Positions 35,393-43,316 of a stretch of DNA of 53,797 nucleotides are shown here, piece by piece. The notes beneath the pieces are model-generated. The model did not search any database. It was given only the letters and a program-made list of their open reading frames with translations, and was not told where the DNA came from. The first letter of the stretch is position 1, and the number at the start of each line of letters is the position of its first letter. The DNA comes from Chromobacterium sinusclupearum. Its GTDB lineage: Bacteria > Pseudomonadota > Gammaproteobacteria > Burkholderiales > Chromobacteriaceae. Position numbers and translations under genes: made by a program. The stretch lies in assembly GCF_002902845.1 (NCBI RefSeq), contig NZ_PPTF01000073.1:1-53797 (forward strand), written 5' to 3'.

Positions 35393-36544
35393 ATGAACAC
35401 ACTGCCCAACCAAAACCAGGAACAGAACATGCGCGAAGCCCACGTAGCGGACTTTTTGAGCCGGCGGATCAACCACCCCAAGCTGAACGACGCGCTGAAA
35501 CAACTGGAAGACACGCTATGGCAGAAGTCTCATCCTGACATCATCGTGCTGACCGGGCCAACCGGCGTCGGCAAATCCACCCTCGCCGAGAAACTTGAGC
35601 AACGGATCCAAGAGCGATTTGCCACAGACATGCGGCGCCAGATCGACATGGTCCCCGTGCTCCACCTGTCGATTCTTTCCGCCGGCAGCAGCACATTCAA
35701 CTGGAAAGAGCTTTACAGCCGGATGCTGCAGCAACTGAGCAGCGTCAGCCCCCAGCTCACGCTGCCGTTCGACACGGACGAAATGATGCTGATCGATGAG
35801 CCGATCAAGCTGGGGCGCTCGGCGCCGACGGCGAACAGCCTGCAAAGCGCGCTTGGCAAGGCCGTCAAAAAACGCGGCGTGCGCGCCATCATCCTCGACG
35901 AGGCCAATCAGCTCCTGCTGGGCCATAAGGCGCAGGAGCAAAGTCGGCAGTATGAAATCCTCAAATCGCTGGCGGCCAGCACCAACGCCGTCATCATCCT
36001 GGTCGGCACTTACGATCTGCTGTCCATTCAAGAGCAGAGTGCCCAGTTGGTGCGGCGTACCCGCATCATCAAACTGCCGCACTATCACAGGACAGACAAG
36101 GATGACTGGGAGTCCTTCTGCTCATCGCTTAGCACGCTGATCTCGTGGATGAATCTGCCCCGCCAACCAGACCTGCTCCACAAAGCTGAGTATTTCTATC
36201 TCAAATCGGCAGGTTGCATCGGCATCCTGAAGCCTTGGTTGGATAGCGCATACGAGTACTGCCGCGTACATGGGCTCGATCAACTCGACATGAATGTGGT
36301 CGAGCAGTTGGCTCCAGAAAACCGCTCCATTCTGACCATTCTAAAAGAGGCCCAGGCGGGAGAAATCCGCCTGCAGGATATCCCGATGGATGAGCTACGC
36401 CAGCACTGCCTGCTTGGAGAGAAGGACTACAAGGAGTCGCATCACTACCGCGATGACGACAACCACCGCTATGGCAAACCAAAACAGAAACGCAGACCGG
36501 GAGAACGCAAGCCCACTCGAGATCAAACCGGCTGGCAGCCTTGA
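35393..36544 (+). CDS. tnsC: TnsC/TniB-like AAA+ ATPase of transposition
   Basis: 383 residues. The ATG lies one base after the tnsAB stop. Walker A is GPTGVGKST (55-63). Walker B is AIILDEAN (Asp169-Glu170). Sensor-type segments follow (VIILVGTYDLL, RRTRIIKLPHY). TnsC forms filaments on target DNA that recruit the TnsAB transposase and are placed by the TniQ/TnsD protein. The C-terminal ~60 residues are His/Lys/Arg-rich and poorly conserved. Stop overlaps the start region of the next gene. Confidence 0.92.
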   Translation: MNTLPNQNQEQNMREAHVADFLSRRINHPKLNDALKQLEDTLWQKSHPDIIVLTGPTGVGKSTLAEKLEQRIQERFATDMRRQIDMVPVLHLSILSAGSSTFNWKELYSRMLQQLSSVSPQLTLPFDTDEMMLIDEPIKLGRSAPTANSLQSALGKAVKKRGVRAIILDEANQLLLGHKAQEQSRQYEILKSLAASTNAVIILVGTYDLLSIQEQSAQLVRRTRIIKLPHYHRTDKDDWESFCSSLSTLISWMNLPRQPDLLHKAEYFYLKSAGCIGILKPWLDSAYEYCRVHGLDQLDMNVVEQLAPENRSILTILKEAQAGEIRLQDIPMDELRQHCLLGEKDYKESHHYRDDDNHRYGKPKQKRRPGERKPTRDQTGWQP

Positions 36545-36546
36545 CC

Positions 36547-37881
36547 ATGGACAGGAATCTCACCCCCTCCAATCCAAGCGCGCTGTTCGCCTTGCCGCCC
36601 ATGCAGGGCGGCGGACGCGCGACGGAGAGCCTGCTGTCGTATCTGGTGAGGCTGGCGCGAGCGCACCAGATCGACGCACGGCGGCTGGTTCGCTACACGG
36701 TATGGCCTGCACTGCCGCTAGATGGCGCGGGCCTAGCTATCTCGTTTTACCGGGAGGACGCCAGAACGGTAAACGGCATCGGCCGCTATGCCTACGCTTT
36801 TACCCAGGCCTTGGAGCGGCTCACCTCGGTGCAGGGCCTGGAAGGTCTTACCTTCCAGGCCTGGAAAGGCGTGATCCCGGAAATCGGCGCCGGTTTTCTG
36901 GCCAAGGAGGTACGCTGGTGCCCCGCCTGCCTGGCCGAACAACGGCAACAGCGCGTTGACAGCCACTTCCCGCTGGTCTGGTCCTTGGATGCCTACCGGG
37001 TGTGCACCCGGCACCACCGGCCGCTACAGCACCTGTGTCCCTGGTGCGGCAAGCGTCAGCAACTGATCCCGCACTATCCGGACCAGGCACGCTGCACCCA
37101 CTGTTGCGGTTACCTCGCGCCGGCATCCACCCTGCAAACGCAAGAAAACATCCAGGAAGCCGACCTGCGCCGCGCCCACTCACTGGAAAGCATGATCGCC
37201 ACGCCTGAAGGCAAAATCATGCCCACGCATCCGCAGCTGATGGCCATCCTGCAAACCGCGGCGGAACGCTGGACTGAAGGGGAAAAGAAGAAACTGTCGC
37301 TCATGCTGGGCCTGAGCGACCGAGCCATCGGCGGCTGGGCCAACAAACAGCAGAAGCCGGCATTTTCACAGCTGCTTCAGATCGCAGACAAACTAGACCT
37401 GACGCTACACCAACTATTCACCCAGCCTCTGCCGGATCAGGCGCCAAGCAGCGCATCACCCGTCCCTGCAAAGGGCAAACCACGCCCTGCTGCCCAACTG
37501 AGTAAAGCCTCTCTCGAATCACGGCTTCGCCAGCAGCTCGATGCCCCCAACACCGCGGAACCGGTCTCCCGCATCCTGAAGCGCATAGGCGTGACGCGCA
37601 GCTACGCCAAATATTGGTTTCCGGAACTGCTGGCACAGCTTGCGCACAAGCACCAGCAGTCACAACAGCAGGCCACTGCCGAACGCCAGATAGAAGATGT
37701 GGAACGGGTAGGCAGAGTCTTCAGGAACATCGCCGCCACCGGGGACTATCCGAGCATCCGTCGGATGTCCCAGGCCCTGCGGCCTTATCGGCTATCGCTG
37801 CAGCGCGAGCCACTCTGGAATGCATATAAAAAGCTACGGGAAAGATTCTGCGACATGGATAACAGGGGCAGAATCAGATAA
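36547..37881 (+). CDS. tniQ: TniQ/TnsD-like target selector with inserted helix-turn-helix
   Basis: The TTG at 36541 is possible, but the ATG at 36547 is preferred. 444 residues. An N-terminal TniQ domain (GGRATESLLSYLVRLARAHQ) carries zinc-finger cysteines (CPAC at 125-128, then CTRHH, CPWC, CTHCC). Residues ~239-290 look like an XRE-type HTH (LSLMLGLSDRAIGGWANKQ). A C-terminal DNA-binding TnsD-type part follows (RVGRVFRNIAATGDYPSIRR). Its length and C-terminus suggest a TnsD-like protein choosing a fixed site. The extra HTH is unusual. The target cannot be read from the window. Confidence 0.85.
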   Translation: MDRNLTPSNPSALFALPPMQGGGRATESLLSYLVRLARAHQIDARRLVRYTVWPALPLDGAGLAISFYREDARTVNGIGRYAYAFTQALERLTSVQGLEGLTFQAWKGVIPEIGAGFLAKEVRWCPACLAEQRQQRVDSHFPLVWSLDAYRVCTRHHRPLQHLCPWCGKRQQLIPHYPDQARCTHCCGYLAPASTLQTQENIQEADLRRAHSLESMIATPEGKIMPTHPQLMAILQTAAERWTEGEKKKLSLMLGLSDRAIGGWANKQQKPAFSQLLQIADKLDLTLHQLFTQPLPDQAPSSASPVPAKGKPRPAAQLSKASLESRLRQQLDAPNTAEPVSRILKRIGVTRSYAKYWFPELLAQLAHKHQQSQQQATAERQIEDVERVGRVFRNIAATGDYPSIRRMSQALRPYRLSLQREPLWNAYKKLRERFCDMDNRGRIR

Positions 37882-37988
37882 TCGGCAAAAAGTGATAGAA
37901 GCACAATTCCCACTTGAAAGATTGCCAGATGCCTTGGCTCCGGGAATGTTTCATGCGAGGAAATTCCAAGCAAAACAATAAAATGCCA

Positions 37989-38017
37989 TTGTGCTAATGA
38001 TAAAATCATGCTATATA
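37989..38017 (+). promoter_or_regulatory. Promoter with operator-like palindrome for the cargo operon
   Basis: A -35-like TTGTGC (37989) and -10-like TATATA (38012) are 17 bases apart. The spacer holds an ATGAT-AAA-ATCAT palindrome (37997-38009) that could be bound by the small winged-helix protein encoded next. No clear promoter is seen at the other cargo genes. Confidence 0.5.
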
Positions 38018-38068
38018 GAAAGTTACACAAAATTACTGACGGATGCTTCCTTCAAATAGGAGTAAAAA

Positions 38069-38314
38069 TTGAAGAAAAAGGAAATAGAAAAACTGATACT
38101 AGAATCTTTTACCAGCTCCAATTACAAATGGAGAACCGCAAGAGGCGTATCAAAAGAAACAAAAATTCCCATCAACGATGTTACTGTTTTCCTCGAAAAA
38201 TCTAGTAATTTTGAAAGATCAAAAAAAACGAACTCAACAGGGCAACGCTTGTACATGTACAAAGGAACGATCATTGATCGGATAAAATCTGTCATTCTAA
38301 ATAGGCCTGAGTAA
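38069..38314 (+). CDS. Cargo gene A: small winged-helix-like protein (81 aa)
   Basis: Starts at TTG (38069) with AGGAG six bases upstream; 81 residues with ~33 percent GC. The pattern KWRTARGVSKETKIPINDVT followed by a wing RSKKTNSTGQRLYMYK suggests a winged helix. Small proteins of this kind act as DNA-binding regulators or as adaptor domains in conflict systems. It lies under a promoter with an operator-like palindrome, so autoregulation is plausible. It ends directly at the ATG of gene B. Family unknown. Confidence 0.6.
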   Translation: MKKKEIEKLILESFTSSNYKWRTARGVSKETKIPINDVTVFLEKSSNFERSKKTNSTGQRLYMYKGTIIDRIKSVILNRPE

Positions 38315-38623
38315 ATGGACCCTCTTATTCCAGCAGTATTTCAGGCTGCTCTTGGAGGGTTCTTCATGAACATGATGAACCTATATCAAGATATGCACCG
38401 CCCTCCTGATAAAAAGGTAAGGAAAGACATTATCTTTTGGATTTTCTTTTTATTTTGGCCATTTGCAGGCGCAGTAATTGCCTACATCTACATCTCTTCC
38501 GGATACCATATTAATGGCATATTGGCATTTACTACAGGACTATCAGCCCCAAGTATTCTTCAAACTTTGATGTCGAAGACAACTGGCATTGAAGATCAAA
38601 ATAAATTTGGTGTTGAAGAATAG
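38315..38623 (+). CDS. Cargo gene B: small two-helix membrane protein (102 aa)
   Basis: The ATG follows the gene A stop without a gap. Two strong membrane helices (~41-60 IIFWIFFLFWPFAGAVIAYI, and ~68-86 ILAFTTGLSAPSILQTL) follow an amphipathic N-terminus (AVFQAALGGFFMNMMNLY). A conserved-looking HRPPDKKVRKD motif lies between. There is no signal peptide. It would sit in the inner membrane, a typical place for effectors that breach the membrane in abortive infection systems, though that is only inference. Confidence 0.6.
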   Translation: MDPLIPAVFQAALGGFFMNMMNLYQDMHRPPDKKVRKDIIFWIFFLFWPFAGAVIAYIYISSGYHINGILAFTTGLSAPSILQTLMSKTTGIEDQNKFGVEE

Positions 38624-38639
38624 AAAGAAAGGTATACAC

Positions 38640-39344
38640 ATGGAAGGAACAAAAGAGTCTCTTAAAAATTTCATAAGAGAAAGTGCTAATGATCGTGCCA
38701 AATCTGGTGCATATTTACTACTATCTCAACTTGGACAATCAATCAAGAACCACGGAGATCAATTCCAAGATGTACTAAATGGCATAACCATATCATCCTT
38801 CATAAGATCAGAGCTATCAGAAGAATTTAAAATAGAAGCCCCAAAGCCGGGATCTATTGCAAGAATGATAATTCCTATTAGCGATAAAAATATTACAACT
38901 ATTGAAAAAACAGAAAAAAATAACCAGAAGAAAATATCTATCCCAGAGTTCAACAAGGTCATATGGTCAGCTTTCACAAATGAAATACCTAACTCAAAGA
39001 GAAGATATCTAAAAATATCACAAAAACCATTTTATATTGACAGAGACAGAACAGAACCGCAAGAAGACAGTTTAATATCTATCAGCCCTGAATTTATAAT
39101 AAGAAGGAATGAAGGAATTGAAAACGACCAATTCAAAGAAAAGGTGGCAAATAGTATTGAGTCATGGTGCCAAAAAAATGGCATCCCATATAGCAGCTCA
39201 TTTAATAAAAAAATAGAAAATAAAAATAAATATACAAACAATCTTGCAACTGACTCCATATTAAATCAGCTTGTAAAAAAATTATCTTATGATGATATGC
39301 GAAGAATATCAATTCCTTTAGATATAGTAATGAAGCTAATTTAA
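38640..39344 (+). CDS. Cargo gene C: unknown protein with LOTUS/OST-HTH-like N-terminus
   Basis: 234 residues, ATG at 38640 with AAAGG upstream. The region ~25-80 (LLLSQLGQSIKNHGDQF, then ISSFIRSELSEEFKI and GSIARMIIP) fits the shape of OST-HTH/LOTUS domains, which bind RNA or DNA in bacteria. The middle (~100-175) has VIWSAFTNEIPNSKRRYLKI and is unlike anything I recognise. The C-terminus is helical and Lys/Asn-rich. It follows gene B by 16 bases and precedes gene D by one, so it belongs to the operon. The LOTUS likeness is weak. Confidence 0.5.
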   Translation: MEGTKESLKNFIRESANDRAKSGAYLLLSQLGQSIKNHGDQFQDVLNGITISSFIRSELSEEFKIEAPKPGSIARMIIPISDKNITTIEKTEKNNQKKISIPEFNKVIWSAFTNEIPNSKRRYLKISQKPFYIDRDRTEPQEDSLISISPEFIIRRNEGIENDQFKEKVANSIESWCQKNGIPYSSSFNKKIENKNKYTNNLATDSILNQLVKKLSYDDMRRISIPLDIVMKLI

Positions 39345-39345
39345 A

Positions 39346-40263
39346 ATGATAAATTTTATCTTTGGATACTTAGGCATTCCTCAGGATATATACGATGCCA
39401 CAATAAAATCCATATCATCCAAGAACAATAACTCATTTCAAACAAAAGGTGTTCCACTCAGAGCTGGTGAAAGTAAAATAGAAAGAAGCCACTGTGTAAA
39501 ATTACTAGAAAAAATCTCTGAATCAATTTGCAAAAAAGAACCACCATCACAAAAATCCAACACAGGCATTGCCATAATATATGTAGACAAAAATGGAGAA
39601 AAAAATGAGGTAATATATGATTATTTCTTTCCATCAACTTTAATAGCAAAAGTCACATGGTCTCCATGCCATGGAAACAAATCAGAAATAAATCAGTCCA
39701 AAAATACACTTGCCAAGCTATTACTAGACACATCCAATTGCGCTAGGCATGCTCTTCTTACCTTACACAAAGAGGTAACAGAGTGCGCGAACAGAACACC
39801 TTTGCTATTGCCATATAGAAATTTTCATTCAAAAAAATTCCATGCTTTTTTAGAAGAAGTACAGAATGAATTATCTGCTGCCCCCTCAAATAGCTCACAT
39901 GAAAATCTTGTCAAAATATTAAAAAAAGAAATAAATTCCTTTGAGTCACACCACCCAATGCAGGCCCCAATAGGGCGCGGTAGGAAAAAATACTACGCAG
40001 ATGAAAAGGGGATTGAATTTAAGTCCCCTGGATCAACACCACATGGATTACTTCGCTCCCAAGATGAAACACATGATACAACCTGCTTCATGAATGGATA
40101 CCGACGACTTGGCGCACCATATAATCCCGCATTCCATTATGATTGCACAAAACAAGGCAGCACCTTAGATGGCCATCTCTACTACTGCCATGGCAATGAT
40201 AAGATATCCGTCAGGGGAGACCCTCATGTAAACATAGCTCCCAATGATAACTTTAGAATATAA
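39346..40263 (+). CDS. Cargo gene D: unknown protein with His/Cys-rich C-terminus (305 aa)
   Basis: The ATG lies one base after the gene C stop. 305 residues, ~36 percent GC. The C-terminal ~80 residues are dense in His, Cys and acidic residues (LRSQDETHDTTCFMNGYR, AFHYDC, YYCHGNDK, HVNIAPNDNFR). This looks like a metal-binding or nuclease-type active site, but I cannot name the family. A Cys-His segment also lies at ~105-135 (WSPCHGNK, NCARHA). It is the candidate effector or enzyme of the operon. Confidence 0.6.
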   Translation: MINFIFGYLGIPQDIYDATIKSISSKNNNSFQTKGVPLRAGESKIERSHCVKLLEKISESICKKEPPSQKSNTGIAIIYVDKNGEKNEVIYDYFFPSTLIAKVTWSPCHGNKSEINQSKNTLAKLLLDTSNCARHALLTLHKEVTECANRTPLLLPYRNFHSKKFHAFLEEVQNELSAAPSNSSHENLVKILKKEINSFESHHPMQAPIGRGRKKYYADEKGIEFKSPGSTPHGLLRSQDETHDTTCFMNGYRRLGAPYNPAFHYDCTKQGSTLDGHLYYCHGNDKISVRGDPHVNIAPNDNFRI

Positions 40264-40466
40264 ATAGCCATTTCAAATTAAAAACATGCTCAAGAAATAT
40301 AATAATCAGCAACTAGTTGATACGCGATGATTTCCACATCAAAAGTCTAATAAGAAAACAGGACGAGTAAAAATAAGTGAATCGTTTCTGCCAAGCCAGG
40401 ACTGTTGGCTTTACCTGCTAATACAAAGGAATGCTGGCCGATTGATTTCATGGACACCCAGTTACC
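40264..40466. other. Intergenic spacer after the cargo operon
   Basis: About 200 AT-rich bases with no gene. It ends at the left copy of the IS target duplication and may include part of an older element end (TGGACACCCA). Confidence 0.4.
40457..40466. repeat. Target duplication, left copy
   Basis: CCCAGTTACC here is repeated exactly at 41664-41673 on the other side of the IS, the 10-bp duplication made on insertion. Confidence 0.9.
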
Positions 40467-41663
40467 CAGGGCCATTCAACGCTGAACTCGTAGTTGAATG
40501 ACCGGTCAGTATCTATTTGTGATATGCCATGCTGACTCTCGCCATTCTCTCGTCCATCCCCGACCATCGGCGCGGCCAAGGCCGCTTGTTCGACCTGCCG
40601 CACGTGCTCCTGTGCAGCATCTTGGCCGTGCTGGCCGGCGCAAATAGCTACCGCTCGGTCTATCGCTTCATTGATGTTCGCTGGGACTGGCTACGCCAGC
40701 ACACAGGCCTCAATTGGCGGCGCAAGCCTTGCTACACCGCGCTTTACACCATCCTGCGCGGTATCGATGCCGGCGCCCTGGAACAGGCACTGCGCCAGCA
40801 AGCCGCACAACTGACGGCGCCCTCCCAGAACGAGGGCATCAACGCCATTGCCCTGGATGGCAAGACCTTGCGCGGCAAGCCTCGACCAAGCGGCGCAAAC
40901 GCCAGCGTTGCAATGGCTGTCCGCCTTCCGCCATCTCGATCACCTGGTGCTGGGACAGGTCAGCTGGCGCGATGGCGACAAGAACAACGAAATCGCAGCG
41001 GCGCAGCAACTCATAGAAGAGTTGGGATTGCCTGGCCAGCTGTACACCTTGGATGCCTTGCATTGCCAAAAAAACACTGCAGATTGCTCAAAAATGCGGC
41101 AGTGATGTGCTGGTTCAGGTCAAGCGCAACCAACCCAAGCTCCACGAGCAGCTGTTGGAATTCGCTACCTCGCATGCGGCAGCGGAGCTGCACGTCACGC
41201 AGGATGTGGGCCGCCGCAACCGCATCGAACAGCGGCAGGCGCGTGTCTGGCACCTGCCAGAGGGCGAATTGCCGGAAGACTGGTCCTTGTTGCGCATGCT
41301 GATTTGCGTGGAACGCAACGTGGAGCGTTTCGACGTTCGCTATCAGCAATGGCGACCCAGCAAGGATGCTGCCTGGTATGTCTGCACCCGGCAATTGAGG
41401 GCGGTGCAAGCCAGTCAGCTGGTACGCGGCCATTGGGGCATTGAAAACCGCTGCCACTACGTGCGCGACGTGACCCTGAACGAAGATGCCAGCCAGATCA
41501 GCATCAATCCTGGCGTGTTTGCGCAGCTGCGCAGCTGGGCACTAAACAGCTTGAGTTGGGCAGGCCACCTCAATATCAAAGCGGCCCGCGAACAACTGGG
41601 TTGGTCGCCAGACCAGTTGCTGGCGCTATGCAAGCTGCCATGAGATAGCGTTGAATGGCCCTG
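40467..41663 (+). mobile_element. ISAs1-family insertion sequence, ends intact
   Basis: 1197 bases bounded by perfect 17-bp inverted repeats (CAGGGCCATTCAACGCT at 40467 and its complement at 41647-41663) and flanked by a 10-bp target duplication. The transposase gene within is frameshifted twice, so the copy is probably immobile unless helped by another copy. Confidence 0.93.
40529..41643 (+). pseudogene. ISAs1-family transposase, two frameshifts
   Basis: Read across three frames the product is a full ISAs1 (DDE) transposase: DHRRGQGRLFDLPHVLL and ALDGKTLRGK in the first frame, HLVLGQVSWRDGDKNNEI and LYTLDALHCQK in the second, and VQVKRNQPKL to HWGIENRCHYVRDVTLNED in the third. The changes lie near 40895 and in the A7 run near 41075. 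Both shift the frame the same way by one, so at least two events occurred. The family normally uses one ORF, so programmed shifting is unlikely. Confidence 0.88.
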
Positions 41664-41673
41664 CCCAGTTACC
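41664..41673. repeat. Target duplication, right copy
   Basis: CCCAGTTACC directly follows the right inverted repeat of the ISAs1 element. Confidence 0.9.
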
Positions 41674-42980
41674 GGGTTAGTACAACTGCCTCTTGTTCAA
41701 TCCGATGGATAATTTCAAAGGTTAAGCGATGTTCATGAATGTCGATCTGGCGTTACTGGTATAATGCCTGGTGCACTCTTGGCATCAGGTAATTGAATAG
41801 TACAGCAAACCCAAAGTAATTCTCAGCGAAAAAGGCCGAGAATATCTCAGCGCGAAGCTCATGAGCTGTACAGAAAAAAAAGCACTTCCCTAGAACATAT
41901 CCAGTCAGGATATGCCTCAGTAGAATGCGTATACGTGTCGCAACCGGATGGCTCGTCATAACACGTTCAGTCATTACCTACTCAATTCGATCCACGAAAC
42001 ATAGGAATAAGCAACTGACTGGACGTGGGCCTACAATCATGAGTCCCAGCTTATAGCGTTTGCAGGCGTTATCCCGGAACAAAAACTGGCGCACAGCCAG
42101 ATGACTTTACGTTAACCGAACTAAAAATGGAAGGAGGATTGCCATAAGATCTAACCCCCGGAGGATGAAATGTAAAAGCCCTCCAAGAAGGAGGGCTTTT
42201 ATTTAGATCAAAAAATTAACAATTAAGTTAAATATTAAATATAATATTACCATTACGGCTTCAGAGAAATAATCTCATACATACCTAATGACTTGCTGGC
42301 CACTCATAGGGGGATTCTAGAAACCACTACTATGAGTCTAGCTCCTCAAGCCAAGGCTTAACGCTGGGTAATGGCAGCGTAGCCTATCTCGCATGGCATG
42401 ATCCCATTCTTTAAAAAATGGAAACATACGTATGGAAGCCGGGTTATAGCGGCGAAGCCGCAATTGCTAAAGAAAAACGCTTACAGAAAAATCCTGCAGA
42501 CAAATTTTCTCAAACATACACCAAAACCACCAACATTGTCAAGACGTTGGAGGCACTTTAACACCGCCTTCTGAAATTACATTGTCATCCAATGATACAT
42601 CATCATCATGCAAAAGCAAGCCAACCAACGTCACTTCGGCAAGCATCTAACACTCCGTGCTTCAATATAGGCACTAACCTCTCAAAATATACCGCATACA
42701 GCCACACAAAGTGTGTGTCCGTCGTTACAAATCCGAGGCAGCGGCCACCTCACAGCAAGATCGATACCCCCCTCTATTGTCGGCAAGTTGAGTCTTTGAG
42801 CTTGGGCTATTGGAGCCCCCCCTCTCGAACCGATCAAGTCGAGGAGGCAGTTCCGCTGCTACGGTGTAACGACAGGCAACGGACTAATAACCCCTTTACA
42901 CGTGAACTAGGCCACAAGTACGAAGGGCAGTACTCAGATCAACCAGCAACGGCCCCGTGAGACCTGAATCAATTCAACAA
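41674..42980. other. Gene-poor, decayed 1.3-kb region
   Basis: I see no convincing gene. Short frames exist (42418-42561, 47 codons from METYVWK; 42592-42960; minus strand 41753-41974) but lack ribosome sites and family likeness. A strong bidirectional hairpin is at 42174-42200. AT-rich patches near 42200-42250 suggest foreign or decayed DNA. The right end of the Tn7-like element might lie here, but I could not find its repeats. Confidence 0.5.
42174..42200. terminator. Strong bidirectional intrinsic terminator
   Basis: A perfect 11-bp stem (AAAAGCCCTCC / GGAGGGCTTTT) with an AAGAA loop has A and T runs on both sides, so it works in both directions. No clear gene ends at it. Confidence 0.8.
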
Positions 42981-43190
42981 GGAACCATAAGCTGGCCAAA
43001 ATCGACGATTTGTACCCATAAGCTGGCCAAGAGCTGGAACGGTGTTTCAAACGTGGAAAGCCTTGCTGCGCAACACTTTCAAGGAATAGGGATGGTGAAA
43101 ATGGAATGAACTTGGGACGGCGGAGTGGCTAGAAATGCGAAACGGGAAGCATAAGCTGGCCGTTTCGGCCAGCTTATGCTTCCCGTCACA
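42981..43190. repeat. Repeat block copy 2, with a perfect 20-bp hairpin
   Basis: Matches 10341-10551 in the same orientation. CATAAGCTGGCC motifs occur at 42986, 43017 and 43150, and inverted at 43167. The last two form a perfect 20-bp palindrome (arms 43142-43161 and 43167-43186, loop GTTTC). It ends 25 bases from the tRNA gene. Confidence 0.85.
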
Positions 43191-43215
43191 ACTCTGCTAA
43201 GCCCTTGATATTCCT

Positions 43216-43291
43216 TGGTGGACCGAAGGAGGATCGAACTCCCGACCTCTGCATTGCGAACGCAGCGCTCTCCCAGCTGAGCTATCGGCCC
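43216..43291 (-). tRNA. tRNA-Ala, anticodon CGC
   Basis: 76 bases on the minus strand fold as a normal cloverleaf: acceptor GGGCCGA with UCGGUCC, D arm GCUC/GAGC, anticodon stem CUGCG/UGCAG with loop UUCGCAA (anticodon CGC, codon GCG), T arm GGGAG-UUCGAUC-CUCCU, and an encoded CCA end. The G3-U70 pair that marks alanine tRNAs is present. tRNA genes are common integration sites; the repeat block lies beside its 3' end. Confidence 0.95.
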
Positions 43292-43316
43292 GTCGATGGA
43301 TATCGATGCGGAAATA

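Noticed and set aside
41753..41974. Minus-strand frame that continues past its stop as RQIDIHEHRLTFEII
   Set aside because: The piece after the stop faintly recalls Txe/YoeB-type toxins, but the frame is broken twice and the first part is unlike them. Too weak to call a toxin remnant.
42418..42561. 47-codon frame METYVWKPGY
   Set aside because: Codon content looks acceptable but no Shine-Dalgarno sequence or family; may be the tail of a lost gene.
42592..42960. 122-codon plus-strand frame MIHHHHAK
   Set aside because: No ribosome site, no conserved pattern, low-complexity and Ser/Thr/Pro-rich as expected of non-coding DNA.
32803..43190. CRISPR array or Cascade genes linked to the Tn7-like module
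   Set aside because: I looked for regularly spaced direct repeats and Cas-like proteins in the cargo and flanks and saw none.
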